DNA from: Thiohalocapsa sp963704155
Lineage (GTDB): Bacteria; Pseudomonadota; Gammaproteobacteria; Chromatiales; Chromatiaceae
Length of the DNA stretch: 64,000 bases
NCBI GenBank assembly: GCA_963704155.1
Contig: CAVPHF010000024.1
Location: forward strand, 62,001-126,000
Direction of reading: 5' to 3'
Shown: piece after piece, positions 1 through 8,572 of the stretch
Position numbering within the stretch: the first letter of the stretch is position 1
Layout: every line of letters starts with the position of its first letter
Made by a program: the position numbers and the translations under genes
The notes under the pieces: model-generated
Seen by the model: the letters and a program-made list of their open reading frames with translations, nothing else
What the model was told of the DNA's origin: nothing
The model's database searches: none

Positions 1-72
1 GAACGGCTGACGCTCGAGGTTCGGGCGGATCAGTGGCGCGCCCGCGATGGCCGTCAAATCGGTATCGCTCAT
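1..72 (-). CDS. pstA: Phosphate ABC transporter permease PstA (N-terminal fragment, runs off window)
   Basis: An ATG at 72 on the minus strand overlaps the stop of the upstream permease gene in an ATGA junction, and the frame stays open to the window edge (24 codons, beginning MSDTDLTAIAG). Only the hydrophilic N-terminus is visible, so the identity rests on gene order: pstS, pstC, then this gene, the usual Pst arrangement. PstA would be the second membrane subunit of the high-affinity phosphate importer. Translational coupling with pstC is likely from the overlap. Confidence 0.7.
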   Translation of the reverse strand, partial: MSDTDLTAIAGAPLIRPNLERQPF

Positions 73-1046
73 GCCTTACCCTCGAACTTCCGCGCGGTGT
101 ATTGCTGGATGCCAAGGCCGAGCACATTGACCAGGAAGGTGATCAGCAGCAAGACCAGCGCCGCATACATCAGTGCCTGTACCTCAATCGGGCCGGCCTC
201 CGGGAAACTCGATGCCAGCAGCGAGGCCAGTGTATTGGCGGGCGCGAACAGCGAGAGGCTGATCTGGTTGCTGTTGCCGATCAGCATCGCCAGCGCCATC
301 GTCTCACCGAGCGCTCGCCCAAAACCCAGCACCAGAGCGGCTAGGATGCCGGACGAGGCGGTCGGCAGCATGACCTTAAGGATCGCCTCCCACTTGGTGG
401 TCCCCATGCCGTAGGCGGCCTCCTTGACCTTGTACGGAATGCGCCGAAACGCGTCGACCGAGATCGCCGCCACGGTCGGTAGGATCATGATGGACAGCAC
501 CAGTGCGGCTGGTGCCATCCCGGGGCCGCTGAGTTCCGTACCAAAGAGCGGAATCCATGAGAAGTGCTCATGCAGCCACTCGGCGGTAGGGCGGATCATC
601 GGGATCAGCACGTAGATGCCCCAGAGCCCGTAGACCACTGAGGGTATCGCCGCAAGCAACTCGACAATGGTGCGAAATACCGTCGCCGCGCGATGGTGGA
701 TGAAGTCCTGCGTCAGGAAGATCGCGATGGAGACACCGAACAGACCACCCACCAAGAGCGCGAGCAGAGAGCTGTACAGGGTGCCCCAGATTTCGGGCAG
801 TACGCCGAAAATCTGCTTGTTGGTATCCCAGGTGGTTCCAGTCCAGAACCCGATGCCATAGTTCCCCATTGCGGGCAGGGCCTTCTTGCCGATCTCCTCC
901 ATGATGATAGCGACCAGGACAACGATGAACAGCGCGCAACTGAAAGCAATGACTCTAAAGACAACGTCCGCAGCGCGCTCACCGGACGACGGCGGACGCG
1001 TGACGCCTCCGGACGAGCCCGCCTGCTTAAATGGATTCGTGGGCAT
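69..1046 (-). CDS. pstC: Phosphate ABC transporter permease PstC
   Basis: The 325-residue protein is an inner-membrane permease of the high-affinity phosphate importer, close to the usual PstC length. A short cytoplasmic N-terminus is followed by a first membrane segment at about residues 30-50 and a binding-protein-dependent permease domain. The EAA-type loop (EAAYGMGTTKWEAI) contacts the PstB ATPase, and the GRALGETMA segment is characteristic of PstC. It follows pstS on the same strand after 277 bp and overlaps pstA by 4 bp, so the three genes are probably one operon. The ATP-binding subunit lies outside the window. This system differs in structure from the second Pst cluster at 54-60 kb. 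Confidence 0.93.
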   Translation of the reverse strand: MPTNPFKQAGSSGGVTRPPSSGERAADVVFRVIAFSCALFIVVLVAIIMEEIGKKALPAMGNYGIGFWTGTTWDTNKQIFGVLPEIWGTLYSSLLALLVGGLFGVSIAIFLTQDFIHHRAATVFRTIVELLAAIPSVVYGLWGIYVLIPMIRPTAEWLHEHFSWIPLFGTELSGPGMAPAALVLSIMILPTVAAISVDAFRRIPYKVKEAAYGMGTTKWEAILKVMLPTASSGILAALVLGFGRALGETMALAMLIGNSNQISLSLFAPANTLASLLASSFPEAGPIEVQALMYAALVLLLITFLVNVLGLGIQQYTARKFEGKA

Positions 1047-1262
1047 GGTCAGAACCTAATAGGGAGACGATTCCTGATGGAATATACCGATGCTGGCCAC
1101 GGGTGCCGGTATCATCGAAGCCGCGGGAAGCGCATGGGAACGCGGCAATTTGCCAACACAAATTCAGGTCAGTATCGGCGAAAAGCCAAACAACTATATC
1201 AGCGAGTGGAGACGATCGAGTGACGAGGCCAGCGCGGGCCGTCACATGCAGCTGAAACGCAA

Positions 1263-1295
1263 GGGGCGCGAGGGCCGTCTCTGCCCGCGCGCCCC
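1263..1295 (-). terminator. Stem-loop between pstS and pstC (possible attenuator)
   Basis: GGGGCGCG at 1263-1270 is complementary to CGCGCCCC at 1288-1295, giving an 8-bp GC-only stem about 30 bp after the pstS stop. No U-run follows on the minus strand, so it is not a canonical intrinsic terminator. It could reduce readthrough or protect the 3' end of pstS mRNA, making binding protein more abundant than permease. The stem is seen; the role is inferred. Confidence 0.4.
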
Positions 1296-1323
1296 GCGCG
1301 ATCAGCGGCTCAAGGAGATCGCC

Positions 1324-2382
1324 CTATTTGACGAACTCAAGCCCAGCGCGAACCTTCTCGATCACTGGCGCCGGCAGAGGGATGTAGCCAAGACCGTCGG
1401 CTTGGCCCTGCGCCTCTTCACTGGTCAGGTACTCAACCAACTCGTGAATCGCCTCTGCCTTGTCGTCGTCCTGGTCGTGGTAGAGCAGCAACCAGGTCAT
1501 GCTGACGATTGGATAGACATCGTCGCCATCCGGATCCCATGCCCAGGCACGCATGTCCGGGGCGCCGCTCACCGGCAGTGTCGCGTCCGGGAACTCAATG
1601 CTCGCCAGCGTGGCGGCGCCGCTTTCCGGTCCGGGTGCAACGAAATTACCGGCCTTGTTCTCCAACAGCGCCGAGGGCTGCCCGGTCAACTTCGCAAAGC
1701 CGTATTCAATATAACCGACCGAACCTGGAATCTGCTTGACTTGCGCCGTCACGCCGTCGTTCTTGGGCGCCTTGATGAACTTTGCGCTGCTCGGCCAATT
1801 GGGCGCCTTGGCCTGACCAACGGTATTCTTGAACTCCTCGCTGACTGCGGCCAGGTGCCCGGTGAAGACGTAACTGGTTCCCGAGGAATCCGAGCGAACG
1901 ACGACCGTTATCTCCTTGTCGGGGAGATCGGCTTCGGGGTTTGCCGCGGCGATCTTCGGATCGTTCCAGTTGGTGATGGTGCCGGCAAAGATGGCCGGGT
2001 AGACGTCCCGCGGCAGGCGCAACTCATCGACGCCATCGAGGTTGTAGGCGATCACGACCTCGCCGGCGGTCATCGGCAACAGCACGACTCCTTGCTCGAC
2101 CTGGGCGATCTCATCGTCGTTCATGGCCGCGTCGGAGCCGGCGAAATCGACGACATTATTGATCAGGTCCTGAATGCCTGCGCCGCTGCCCTTGGACTGG
2201 TAGTCGACTCGGATGTCGTCGGTCTCTTTTGAAAAGTCTTTGAACCACTTGGCGTAGATCGGCGCCGGAAAACTGGCGCCGGAGCCATTCAACTTCACGT
2301 CGGCGTTGGCGGCAGGCGCGATGATCAGCGACGAAAGACAACCGGCAATGGCGGCGGTCTTGAGAAGGCGGGAATCGATCAT
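1324..2382 (-). CDS. pstS: Phosphate-binding periplasmic protein PstS (classical type)
   Basis: The 352-residue exported protein binds phosphate in the periplasm and delivers it to PstCA. A cleavable signal peptide (residues 1 to about 27, ending PAANA) precedes the hallmark PstS start (LNGSGASFPAPIYAKWF) and the phosphate-contacting segments KGSGAG and RSDSSGTS. An IAGC string inside the signal resembles a lipobox, but the hydrophobic stretch continues after the Cys, so signal peptidase I cleavage at ANA is more likely. The ATG at 2382 has a GGAG about 10 bases upstream. A weak Pho-box-like repeat lies about 90 bp upstream. First gene of the pstSCA operon. Confidence 0.94.
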   Translation of the reverse strand: MIDSRLLKTAAIAGCLSSLIIAPAANADVKLNGSGASFPAPIYAKWFKDFSKETDDIRVDYQSKGSGAGIQDLINNVVDFAGSDAAMNDDEIAQVEQGVVLLPMTAGEVVIAYNLDGVDELRLPRDVYPAIFAGTITNWNDPKIAAANPEADLPDKEITVVVRSDSSGTSYVFTGHLAAVSEEFKNTVGQAKAPNWPSSAKFIKAPKNDGVTAQVKQIPGSVGYIEYGFAKLTGQPSALLENKAGNFVAPGPESGAATLASIEFPDATLPVSGAPDMRAWAWDPDGDDVYPIVSMTWLLLYHDQDDDKAEAIHELVEYLTSEEAQGQADGLGYIPLPAPVIEKVRAGLEFVK

Positions 2383-2471
2383 GTATTAGAAGCTCCGAAT
2401 ATCGTGGTGAGCAGATGGCGCTTCCGGCGTGGAGCGAAGCGCATATTTTGGCGACTTTGGCGGCTTGGTGG

Positions 2472-2489
2472 ATGAACCTTTAGTGACGA
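2472..2489 (-). promoter_or_regulatory. Weak Pho-box-like direct repeat upstream of pstS
   Basis: Read on the minus strand, TCGTCAC and GGTTCAT are two 7-bp half-sites separated by 4 bp (11-bp period), each matching the CTGTCAT PhoB half-site at about 4 of 7 positions. It sits about 90 bp upstream of pstS, where PhoB control would be expected. The match is weak and could be chance. Confidence 0.3.
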
Positions 2490-2751
2490 AAAATCCGCTT
2501 GCCGATGCGAACAGCGCAACGACTTACCGACCTTGTCTCTAAGGGAATACCCCACCCTCATTGGTTAGAAGTCGCTGGAAGATAGCAGGATCAGACGACC
2601 GAAGAAAACCCCCTGAGCAGAGCAGTATCTAACCACGTCCGCCACGGCAAACCGATCATGCTGCGGTCTTTGTCGCTTTCGCGCCAGACTGCGCCGCTGC
2701 GCGCGCTCACCGCCTGTGCCAAAATGGCGCGCTTGATCTCGCCTTACCTCT

Positions 2752-2757
2752 TATAGT
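2752..2757 (+). promoter_or_regulatory. Candidate -10 box giving a nearly leaderless mfd transcript
   Basis: TATAGT (5 of 6 to consensus) ends 7 bp before the GTG start of mfd at 2765. Transcription would begin at or within a base or two of the start codon. A TTGATC lies upstream but only 13 bp away, too short for a standard -35. No purine-rich ribosome site precedes the GTG, consistent with a leaderless message. Positional inference only. Confidence 0.35.
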
Positions 2758-2764
2758 CATTCCC

Positions 2765-5700
2765 GTGTCCGCGCAAGCCCCCATCGAACGGCCCCAGGTC
2801 ATCGAGCCCAGAACCGAGCATCGCGAGAGCGCCGCTGCCGAAGCGCAGCTGTCGGCGCTGCATCCAGCATTGCCGCAGCGACCAGGCGAGCGCTTACTCT
2901 GGGGCCGCCTTTATGGCGCCGCGCCGGCCCTCGCGATCGCATCCGCGGCACGCACGAGTCGTCGGCCGATCATCGTCGCGGTGACCGACATGCAGGAGGC
3001 ATCGCGACTGCGTGAAGAGCTGGCCTTTTTTCTAAGCGGCGCCGCTGGCGACCCAATTCCGGTGCTGAGCTTCCCGGACTGGGAAACACTGCCCTACGAC
3101 GTCTTCTCGCCATTGCCCGAGCTGGTCTCCGAACGTCTGCTGACGCTGCATCGGCTGCCGACGCTCGCGCGCGGCGTGCTGGTGGTACCCGTGGGCACCT
3201 TGCTGCAGCGCCTACCGCCGAGGGACTATGTCGACGGCCACTCACTGGTGTTGTCGATCGGCGACCGTCTGGACCTCGATGCAACGCGCCGGCGGCTGGA
3301 GCACTCCGGCTACCAGTGTGTGTCGCAGGTGATTGGCCACGGCGAATTCGCCGTGCGCGGCGCGCTGCTCGACATCTTCCCGATGGGCAGCGATCAGCCG
3401 CTGCGAATCGACCTGTTCGACGACGAGGTAGAGTCCATACGCACCTTCGACCCGGACAGCCAACGCTCGATCGACAAGCTCGAGCGCGTACGCATGTTGC
3501 CGGCGCGCGAGTTTCCGTTCACCGACGAGGCAATTAGCGCCTTCCGTCAGCGCTGGCGCGCCAGCATCGACGCCGATCCCAAGGCCAGCATCATCTACCG
3601 CGACGTCTCCGACGGGCGCATCCCCGGCGGGCTCGAATATTACCTACCGCTCTTCTTCGACCAAACGGCGACGCTGTTCGACTATCTGCCGGACCAGACG
3701 ATGGCCTTTGAATCGGCCGATGCGCGCGACGCCGCGGAGGCCGTCGTGACCAGCATCGCCGAGCGCTACGAGCAGCGCCGTTATGACCTGGAACGCCCAC
3801 TGCTGCCGCCGCGCAGCCTCTATCTTAGCGCGGACGAGCTGGCCGCACGACTCAACGCGCTTGCGGGCGTCTGCTGGCAGGCGTCTGAGGTAGCAGAACG
3901 GCGCAAGGGCTACAAAGCCGTGTGCAACTTCGCCACCGGCACGCTGCCGGCGCTGGCGTTGCAGGCGCGCGCGGCCGATCCGGCAGCGGCGCTGAAGCGA
4001 TTTCTCTCGGACACCGGGCCGGGCACGAGCGCCCGCCGCGTGCTGTTCGTCGCCGAGAGCACTGGCCGACGCGAGATGCTGACCGACAGCCTGCGCGGCT
4101 TCCGCATCCAGCCGACCGGCGTCGATGGTTGGCGTGCCTTCATCGATGGCGATATGCCGCTCGCCATCACGGTAGCGCCGCTGGAGCAGCCATTACGATT
4201 GCACGACGTGGACGTCGACGGCGCCCGCGAGCTGGCGCTGGTCACCGAGACCCAGCTCTACGGCGAGAAGGTGCGCCAGCAGCGACGCCGCAAGACGCGC
4301 GAGCGCGATGGCGATGCCGTGGTGCGCAATCTCACCGAGCTGCACGAGGGCGCCCCGGTCGTGCACGAGGAGCACGGCGTCGGCCGCTTCTTGGGGCTGC
4401 AAACCATCGCCATCGGCGGCAGCAGCGCCGAGTTCCTGGCGCTCGAGTACGCCAAGGGCGACAAGCTCTACGTGCCGGTCAGCTCGCTGCACCTGATCTC
4501 GCGCTACACCGGCTCGGCGCCAGAGAGCGCGCCGCTGCATCGCCTCGGCACCGATCAATGGGATCGGGTCAAACGCAAGGCCGCGCAGCAGGCCCATGAC
4601 GTCGCCGCCGAGCTGCTCGACATCTATGCCCGCCGCGCCGCCCGCCAGGGTGTAGCCTTTCCCGATCCCGGCGCAGACTACGACGCCTTTGCGTCCGCCT
4701 TCGAGTTCGAGGAGACGCCGGATCAGCAGCGCGCCATCGAGGCGATCCTGTCCGACATGGCGGACCCGAAGCCGATGGATCGGGTGGTCTGCGGCGACGT
4801 CGGCTTCGGCAAGACCGAGGTCGCGATGCGCGCCGCCTTCGTCGCCGTCAACGGCGGACGCCAGGTAGCGGTGCTGGTGCCGACCACGCTCTTGGCGCAG
4901 CAGCACTTCCAGAACTTCTCCGACCGCTTCGCCGACTGGCCGATCAAGGTCGAAAGTCTATCGCGCTTCAAGAGCGCCAAGGAGACGAAAGCGATCATGG
5001 ATGGGCTGGTTGCCGGCAGCGTGGATATCGTCGTCGGCACGCACAAGCTGCTGCAAGGGTCGGTCGGATTCAAGAACCTGGGGCTGGTCATCATCGACGA
5101 GGAGCACCGCTTCGGCGTCCGCCACAAGGAGCAGATCAAGCAGTTGCGCAGCGAGGTGGACGTGCTCACGCTCACCGCCACGCCCATTCCGCGGACCCTG
5201 AACATGGCCATGTCCGGTCTGCGCGATCTTTCCATCATCGCCACACCGCCGGTCGAGCGCCATCCCATCAAAACCTTCGTCTCGGCCTGGAACGACGGCC
5301 TGATTCAGGAGGCCTGCCAACGCGAGATTAACCGCGGCGGGCAGATCTACTTTCTGCACAACGAGGTCGAGACCATCGAGAACATGGCGCAGAAGATCGA
5401 GGCGCTGGTGCCGAGCGCGCGCGTCGACTCCGCCCACGGCCAAATGCGCGAGCGCGATCTGGAGCGCGTCATGCGCGACTTCTATCACCGCCGCTTCAAC
5501 CTGCTGGTCTGCACCACCATCGTCGAGAGCGGCATCGATGTGCCGAGCGCCAATACCATCATCATCAACCGGGCGGACAAGCTCGGGCTGGCGCAGCTCC
5601 ACCAACTACGTGGACGCGTCGGCCGCTCGCACCACCGCGCCTACGCCTATCTGATCACGCCGCCGCCGAAGGTGATGACCGCGGACGCCAAGAAGCGGCT

Positions 5701-6361
5701 GGAAGCGATCGAATCGCTGGAGGATCTCGGCGCAGGCTTCACGCTGGCAACGCACGACCTGGAGATCCGCGGCGCCGGCGAGCTATTGGGCGAAGAGCAA
5801 TCGGGACAGATCCACGAGATTGGCTTCACGCTCTACATGGACCTGCTGGAACGCGCGGTCGAGGCGCTGAAGGCCGGCAAGACACCAGAGCTGGATCGTC
5901 CGCTCGATCACGGCGCCGAGATCGACCTGGGCCTGGCGGCCCTGCTGCCGGCCGATTACCTGCCCGATGTGCACACCCGCCTGGTGACCTACAAGCGCAT
6001 CGCCAGCGCCAGCGATGCGGCAGAGCTGAAAGAGCTGCAGGTGGAGATGATAGACCGCTTCGGTCTGTTGCCGGAGCCTACCAAGAACCTGTTCGCCATC
6101 ACCGGCCTCAAGCTCAAGGTGCAGCCGCTCGGTATTCGCAAGATCGAGGCCGGACCGAAGGGTGGCCGTGTCGTCTTCGGCGACCAGCCCAATATCGACC
6201 ACATGCGCCTGATCAGCCTGATCCAATCGCAGCCCGAAGACTATAAGCTCGACCCGGGCGCCAAGGGAGCCGCGGGTGCGCTGCGGTTTCACATGGACAT
6301 GGCCGACCCGGCGAAGCGGATCGCCCAGGTCAGCACCCTGGTCTCGCGGTTGACAGAATAG
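2765..6361 (+). CDS. mfd: Transcription-repair coupling factor Mfd
   Basis: The 1198-residue protein is a translocase that releases RNA polymerase stalled at DNA lesions and recruits UvrA. It aligns along its length with E. coli Mfd (1148 aa). It has an N-terminal UvrB-like region (WETLPYDVFSP near residue 110), the RNA-polymerase-interacting domain (VHEEHGVGRF, about residue 535), and the helicase core with Walker A GDVGFGKTE near 680 and DEEH box near 778. Next come the LTATPIPRTLNMAMSG and QLRGRVGR motifs and the C-terminal TRCF domain. Start is GTG at 2765; the first 40 residues extend beyond the E. coli N-terminus and are poorly conserved. Single gene, convergent with the CBS protein. 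Confidence 0.97.
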   Translation: MSAQAPIERPQVIEPRTEHRESAAAEAQLSALHPALPQRPGERLLWGRLYGAAPALAIASAARTSRRPIIVAVTDMQEASRLREELAFFLSGAAGDPIPVLSFPDWETLPYDVFSPLPELVSERLLTLHRLPTLARGVLVVPVGTLLQRLPPRDYVDGHSLVLSIGDRLDLDATRRRLEHSGYQCVSQVIGHGEFAVRGALLDIFPMGSDQPLRIDLFDDEVESIRTFDPDSQRSIDKLERVRMLPAREFPFTDEAISAFRQRWRASIDADPKASIIYRDVSDGRIPGGLEYYLPLFFDQTATLFDYLPDQTMAFESADARDAAEAVVTSIAERYEQRRYDLERPLLPPRSLYLSADELAARLNALAGVCWQASEVAERRKGYKAVCNFATGTLPALALQARAADPAAALKRFLSDTGPGTSARRVLFVAESTGRREMLTDSLRGFRIQPTGVDGWRAFIDGDMPLAITVAPLEQPLRLHDVDVDGARELALVTETQLYGEKVRQQRRRKTRERDGDAVVRNLTELHEGAPVVHEEHGVGRFLGLQTIAIGGSSAEFLALEYAKGDKLYVPVSSLHLISRYTGSAPESAPLHRLGTDQWDRVKRKAAQQAHDVAAELLDIYARRAARQGVAFPDPGADYDAFASAFEFEETPDQQRAIEAILSDMADPKPMDRVVCGDVGFGKTEVAMRAAFVAVNGGRQVAVLVPTTLLAQQHFQNFSDRFADWPIKVESLSRFKSAKETKAIMDGLVAGSVDIVVGTHKLLQGSVGFKNLGLVIIDEEHRFGVRHKEQIKQLRSEVDVLTLTATPIPRTLNMAMSGLRDLSIIATPPVERHPIKTFVSAWNDGLIQEACQREINRGGQIYFLHNEVETIENMAQKIEALVPSARVDSAHGQMRERDLERVMRDFYHRRFNLLVCTTIVESGIDVPSANTIIINRADKLGLAQLHQLRGRVGRSHHRAYAYLITPPPKVMTADAKKRLEAIESLEDLGAGFTLATHDLEIRGAGELLGEEQSGQIHEIGFTLYMDLLERAVEALKAGKTPELDRPLDHGAEIDLGLAALLPADYLPDVHTRLVTYKRIASASDAAELKELQVEMIDRFGLLPEPTKNLFAITGLKLKVQPLGIRKIEAGPKGGRVVFGDQPNIDHMRLISLIQSQPEDYKLDPGAKGAAGALRFHMDMADPAKRIAQVSTLVSRLTE

Positions 6362-6445
6362 GAGGCCCGCCCGGCAATGGGCAGGCGTGCCCGCGTGCTC
6401 AGCAGGGCAATGCGCAAGGCGATTGCAGGCCGGCGCTGTAGAAAG

Positions 6446-6472
6446 CAGGCGCGCTCAGACGCGCGCGCCTGT
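6446..6472. terminator. GC-rich hairpin between convergent mfd and CBS genes
   Basis: CAGGCGCGC and GCGCGCCTG flank a short loop between the mfd stop and the stop of the convergent CBS-domain gene. It lacks a U-run on either strand, so its role as a two-way terminator is only suggested by position. Confidence 0.3.
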
Positions 6473-6474
6473 CG

Positions 6475-6867
6475 TCAGCCCTGCTTGGCGAGCAGGTCGC
6501 GCAGCGCGCGCAACAGATCGGTCTCGGTGATGATGCCGACTAGATGCTTGCCGCCATCCTCCGACACCGGCAGACAGCCGATGCGATCGGCGGACATGCG
6601 CTCGACGGCGACCTCAAGCGCCGTCTCTGGCGAAATCGTGGTTACCGGGGTGTGCATCACGTCGCCGACCTCGACCGGCGCCTCATGGAAGTACCGAGCG
6701 GCCAGCTGCAGGTCGCGCCGGGCGAGGATGCCGACGACATCACCCGAGCTGTCGAGGACCGGCAGGTGATGCAGGCCCCGCTGCTCCATCACGTCAAAGG
6801 CTTCGTTGTAATCGGTGCCGGCATCGATGGTGACCGGCGTCGGGCTCATATAGTCGCGCACTTGCAT
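6475..6867 (-). CDS. CBS-pair domain protein
   Basis: The 130-residue cytoplasmic protein is almost entirely one tandem CBS pair (Bateman module). The first repeat starts VRDYMSPTPVTIDAGT (about residues 3-60); the second starts VGDVMHTPVTTISPE (about 67-125). Both end in the typical VGI(I/L)(A/T) strands that shape an adenosyl-nucleotide site. Stand-alone CBS pairs usually sense AMP, ATP or S-adenosylmethionine and act on a partner, but no partner is evident here. It is convergent with mfd and has a long upstream region shared with the divergent small gene at 7244. Confidence 0.85.
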   Translation of the reverse strand: MQVRDYMSPTPVTIDAGTDYNEAFDVMEQRGLHHLPVLDSSGDVVGILARRDLQLAARYFHEAPVEVGDVMHTPVTTISPETALEVAVERMSADRIGCLPVSEDGGKHLVGIITETDLLRALRDLLAKQG

Positions 6868-7243
6868 TGAATAGCTCCCATTGGTGGCCTGGTTGGTGAT
6901 CTGGCTATTTGTGATTGGACTTCTGTTGCTCCGGCCCCGTTGAGCTGGCCGGCGTCCAGGAAAGAAGCATGGTTTTGCCAGCTATCGCCCAAGGATGGAC
7001 AAAACCGCAGCCATCCGCAATCCCAAGCGGTCAATCCAGTGCATTGCCGAGACGCGGGCGCCGACGACGGACACAGACGCCGAAGCAACGGTGACCGGGC
7101 GAAATGCCACAAAGGCCAGCCACTGTAAGCGACATCGGCTCGAAAAAGCGCCTCCAAGCAGCAGACATATCACTATTAATTCGGTTAGGATCAGGCAGGA
7201 GCAGCAGCAGACCAACGACTCTTACAGCGGAGGCAACAGACAC
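6868..7243. other. Intergenic region upstream of two divergent small genes
   Basis: About 375 bp separate the CBS gene (minus) from the 73-residue ORF (plus). The part nearest the plus-strand gene (7165-7200) is AT-richer and contains TATTAA-like hexamers that could serve as a -10. No structured RNA or conserved ORF was recognised. Confidence 0.4.
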
Positions 7244-7465
7244 ATGACACGCGGCATCCAGCTCAAGACGCTTTCCAGCACCAACCTCGACTACCTGGGC
7301 CTCCCCCCGGATACGCTTCGAGGCGCAATGGACATGCTCGCAAACGACCTCGGCGACTACGATCGCGTTGACGAGGCGGCGGTCGCCGTGACGCGCGAGG
7401 TACGCGGCACGATGGAAGAGGTACTGGAATTGCTGACCGCGGCGTTGCCCGCCGAGTATCGCTAA
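7244..7465 (+). CDS. Small conserved-looking protein of unknown function
   Basis: The 73-residue acidic protein starts at ATG 7244, preceded by GGAGG about 10 bases upstream; the frame is open further upstream, but this is the first start with a ribosome site. The C-terminal two thirds look helical and amphipathic (DEAAVAVTREVRGTMEEVLELLTAALP), with no Cys, membrane segment or signal. I do not recognise the family. It stands alone between the CBS gene and the two-component operon. A small regulator or protein-interaction module is possible, but nothing in the sequence shows this. Confidence 0.6.
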   Translation: MTRGIQLKTLSSTNLDYLGLPPDTLRGAMDMLANDLGDYDRVDEAAVAVTREVRGTMEEVLELLTAALPAEYR

Positions 7466-7604
7466 TGACAGGGGCAGGTATCGCGTCGGTGCCGGCATCG
7501 ATGCCAGTGGAAGGCACCGCGGGCACAGGATGCCCACGCGCCACGCCTAGGGCTGGTTGACGCCAACCGAGCGGCGGCAGCCAAGCAACCGGGCCGGCGT
7601 CAGC

Positions 7605-7647
7605 CAAAAAAAACCGTCCCGGCAGGGTGTGTATCTGCCGAGACGGT
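7605..7647 (-). terminator. Intrinsic terminator on the minus strand with no upstream gene
   Basis: ACCGTCCCGGCAG at 7613-7625 pairs with CTGCCGAGACGGT at 7635-7647 (12 of 13 pairs, 9-base loop). On the minus strand the stem is followed by a run of eight U (plus-strand A run 7606-7613). That is a textbook intrinsic terminator for leftward transcription. The next gene in that direction is divergent, so no annotated minus-strand gene feeds it. Confidence 0.75.
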
Positions 7648-7721
7648 GAACTGGCTTGCTGCCCAGAAATCATTGTCTCGCGATCGGATTATCCTCCGGG
7701 CAGACTATCTTATTATTTCGA
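7605..7721 (-). ncRNA. Candidate small RNA (about 115 nt) ending at the orphan terminator
   Basis: A perfect TATAAT on the minus strand (7733 to 7728) would start transcription near 7721, and the intrinsic terminator ends it near 7605, outlining an RNA of about 115 nt. No ORF with a plausible ribosome site fits the interval. The -35 match is weak. Its position divergent to the OmpR/EnvZ-like operon resembles some envelope-stress small RNA arrangements. This is a proposal from promoter and terminator signals only. Confidence 0.4.
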
Positions 7722-7723
7722 CA

Positions 7724-7733
7724 TATAATTATA
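7724..7733. promoter_or_regulatory. Overlapping divergent -10 boxes
   Basis: TATAATTATA at 7724-7733 is palindromic and reads TATAAT on both strands. The rightward start would be near 7736, leaving a leader of about 118 nt before the response-regulator gene. The leftward start would be near 7721. No strong -35 is visible on either strand, so an activator may be needed. Confidence 0.45.
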
Positions 7734-7853
7734 TTGTGACATTTTGTTACGACGACTGTCGGCCATAGGCGACTTCCTGTTGGCGATTCGCTTTGGCCGC
7801 GATCGAACACCCTTGCTCAGCCGTCAGAATAGGAAGCAGATGGATTCGAGACC

Positions 7854-8567
7854 ATGAACGCCGAGTCTGCCACCCGCGTGCTGGTCGTCGATGACGACGC
7901 CTCTCTGCGAGAATTGCTGACCGACTACCTGCGCCGAGAGGGATTCAATGTCAGCGCTGTCGAGGACGGCAGCACCATGTTTCAGTGGCTGGAAGATCAA
8001 CATGCGGACATCCTTATCCTCGACCTGATGCTCCCCGGCGAGGATGGATTAACCTTGGCGAGGCGGCTGCGTGCGCAGTCGGACGTGCCGATCATCATGC
8101 TGTCGGCGCGGGGTGACGACATCGACCGCATCGTCGGCCTCGAGGTTGGCGCGGATGATTATCTGGCGAAACCCTTCAATCCGCGCGAGCTGCTCGCGCG
8201 CATGCGCGCCGTGCTGCGCCGCCGCGTCGCGCCAACCGAACAACAGGAGGACATACAGGTCGCCGAGTTCGGTCCCTACCGCCTGGACTTGGCCGCGCGC
8301 CAGCTAACACGCCAAGGCAAGCCGGTAACACTGACCGGCAGCGAGTTCGACCTGCTGCGCGTCTTCGTCGAGCACGCCAATCGCTTGCTCGACCGCGATT
8401 GGCTGCTGGACATGCTGAAGGGTTACGAACGCAACCCCTTCGATCGCAGCATCGACGTCCAGGTGGCGCGGCTGCGCGCAAAGATCGAGCCGGACAAAAA
8501 ACAGCCGCGCTTCATCCGCACCGTCTGGGGTCGTGGCTACATGTTCACGCCACGCAGCGAGGCCTGA
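7854..8567 (+). CDS. ompR: OmpR-family response regulator
   Basis: The 237-residue protein is a DNA-binding response regulator: receiver domain (residues about 8-120) with acidic triad D13-D14-D15, phospho-acceptor D57 (LILDLMLPGEDG) and the conserved Lys in DDYLAKPFNPREL. A winged-helix effector domain occupies about 140-232 (LTGSEFDLLRVF, RSIDVQVARLRAKIE, IRTVWGRGYMF). It lies 5 bp before a sensor kinase whose phosphorylation box is EnvZ-like, so the pair is probably OmpR/EnvZ-type, controlling envelope genes in response to osmotic or acid signals. The symbol is by similarity; target genes are unknown. Confidence 0.9.
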   Translation: MNAESATRVLVVDDDASLRELLTDYLRREGFNVSAVEDGSTMFQWLEDQHADILILDLMLPGEDGLTLARRLRAQSDVPIIMLSARGDDIDRIVGLEVGADDYLAKPFNPRELLARMRAVLRRRVAPTEQQEDIQVAEFGPYRLDLAARQLTRQGKPVTLTGSEFDLLRVFVEHANRLLDRDWLLDMLKGYERNPFDRSIDVQVARLRAKIEPDKKQPRFIRTVWGRGYMFTPRSEA

Positions 8568-8572
8568 GCCAT

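Larger units (their letters stand above)
2383..2764. other. Divergent intergenic region between pstS and mfd
   Basis: About 380 bp without a gene separates pstS (minus) from mfd (plus), so both promoters should lie here. I see a Pho-box-like direct repeat for pstS at 2472-2489 and a TATAGT -10-like box just before the mfd start. No RNA gene or convincing small ORF was found. Confidence 0.6.
7466..7853. other. Intergenic region with AT-rich core upstream of the two-component operon
   Basis: About 390 bp. It holds an AT-rich island at about 7708-7745, unusual in this GC-rich sequence, with a TATAAT box on each strand, and a minus-strand intrinsic terminator at 7605-7647. The plus-strand promoter would drive the response regulator; the minus-strand signals outline a possible small RNA. 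Confidence 0.6.
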
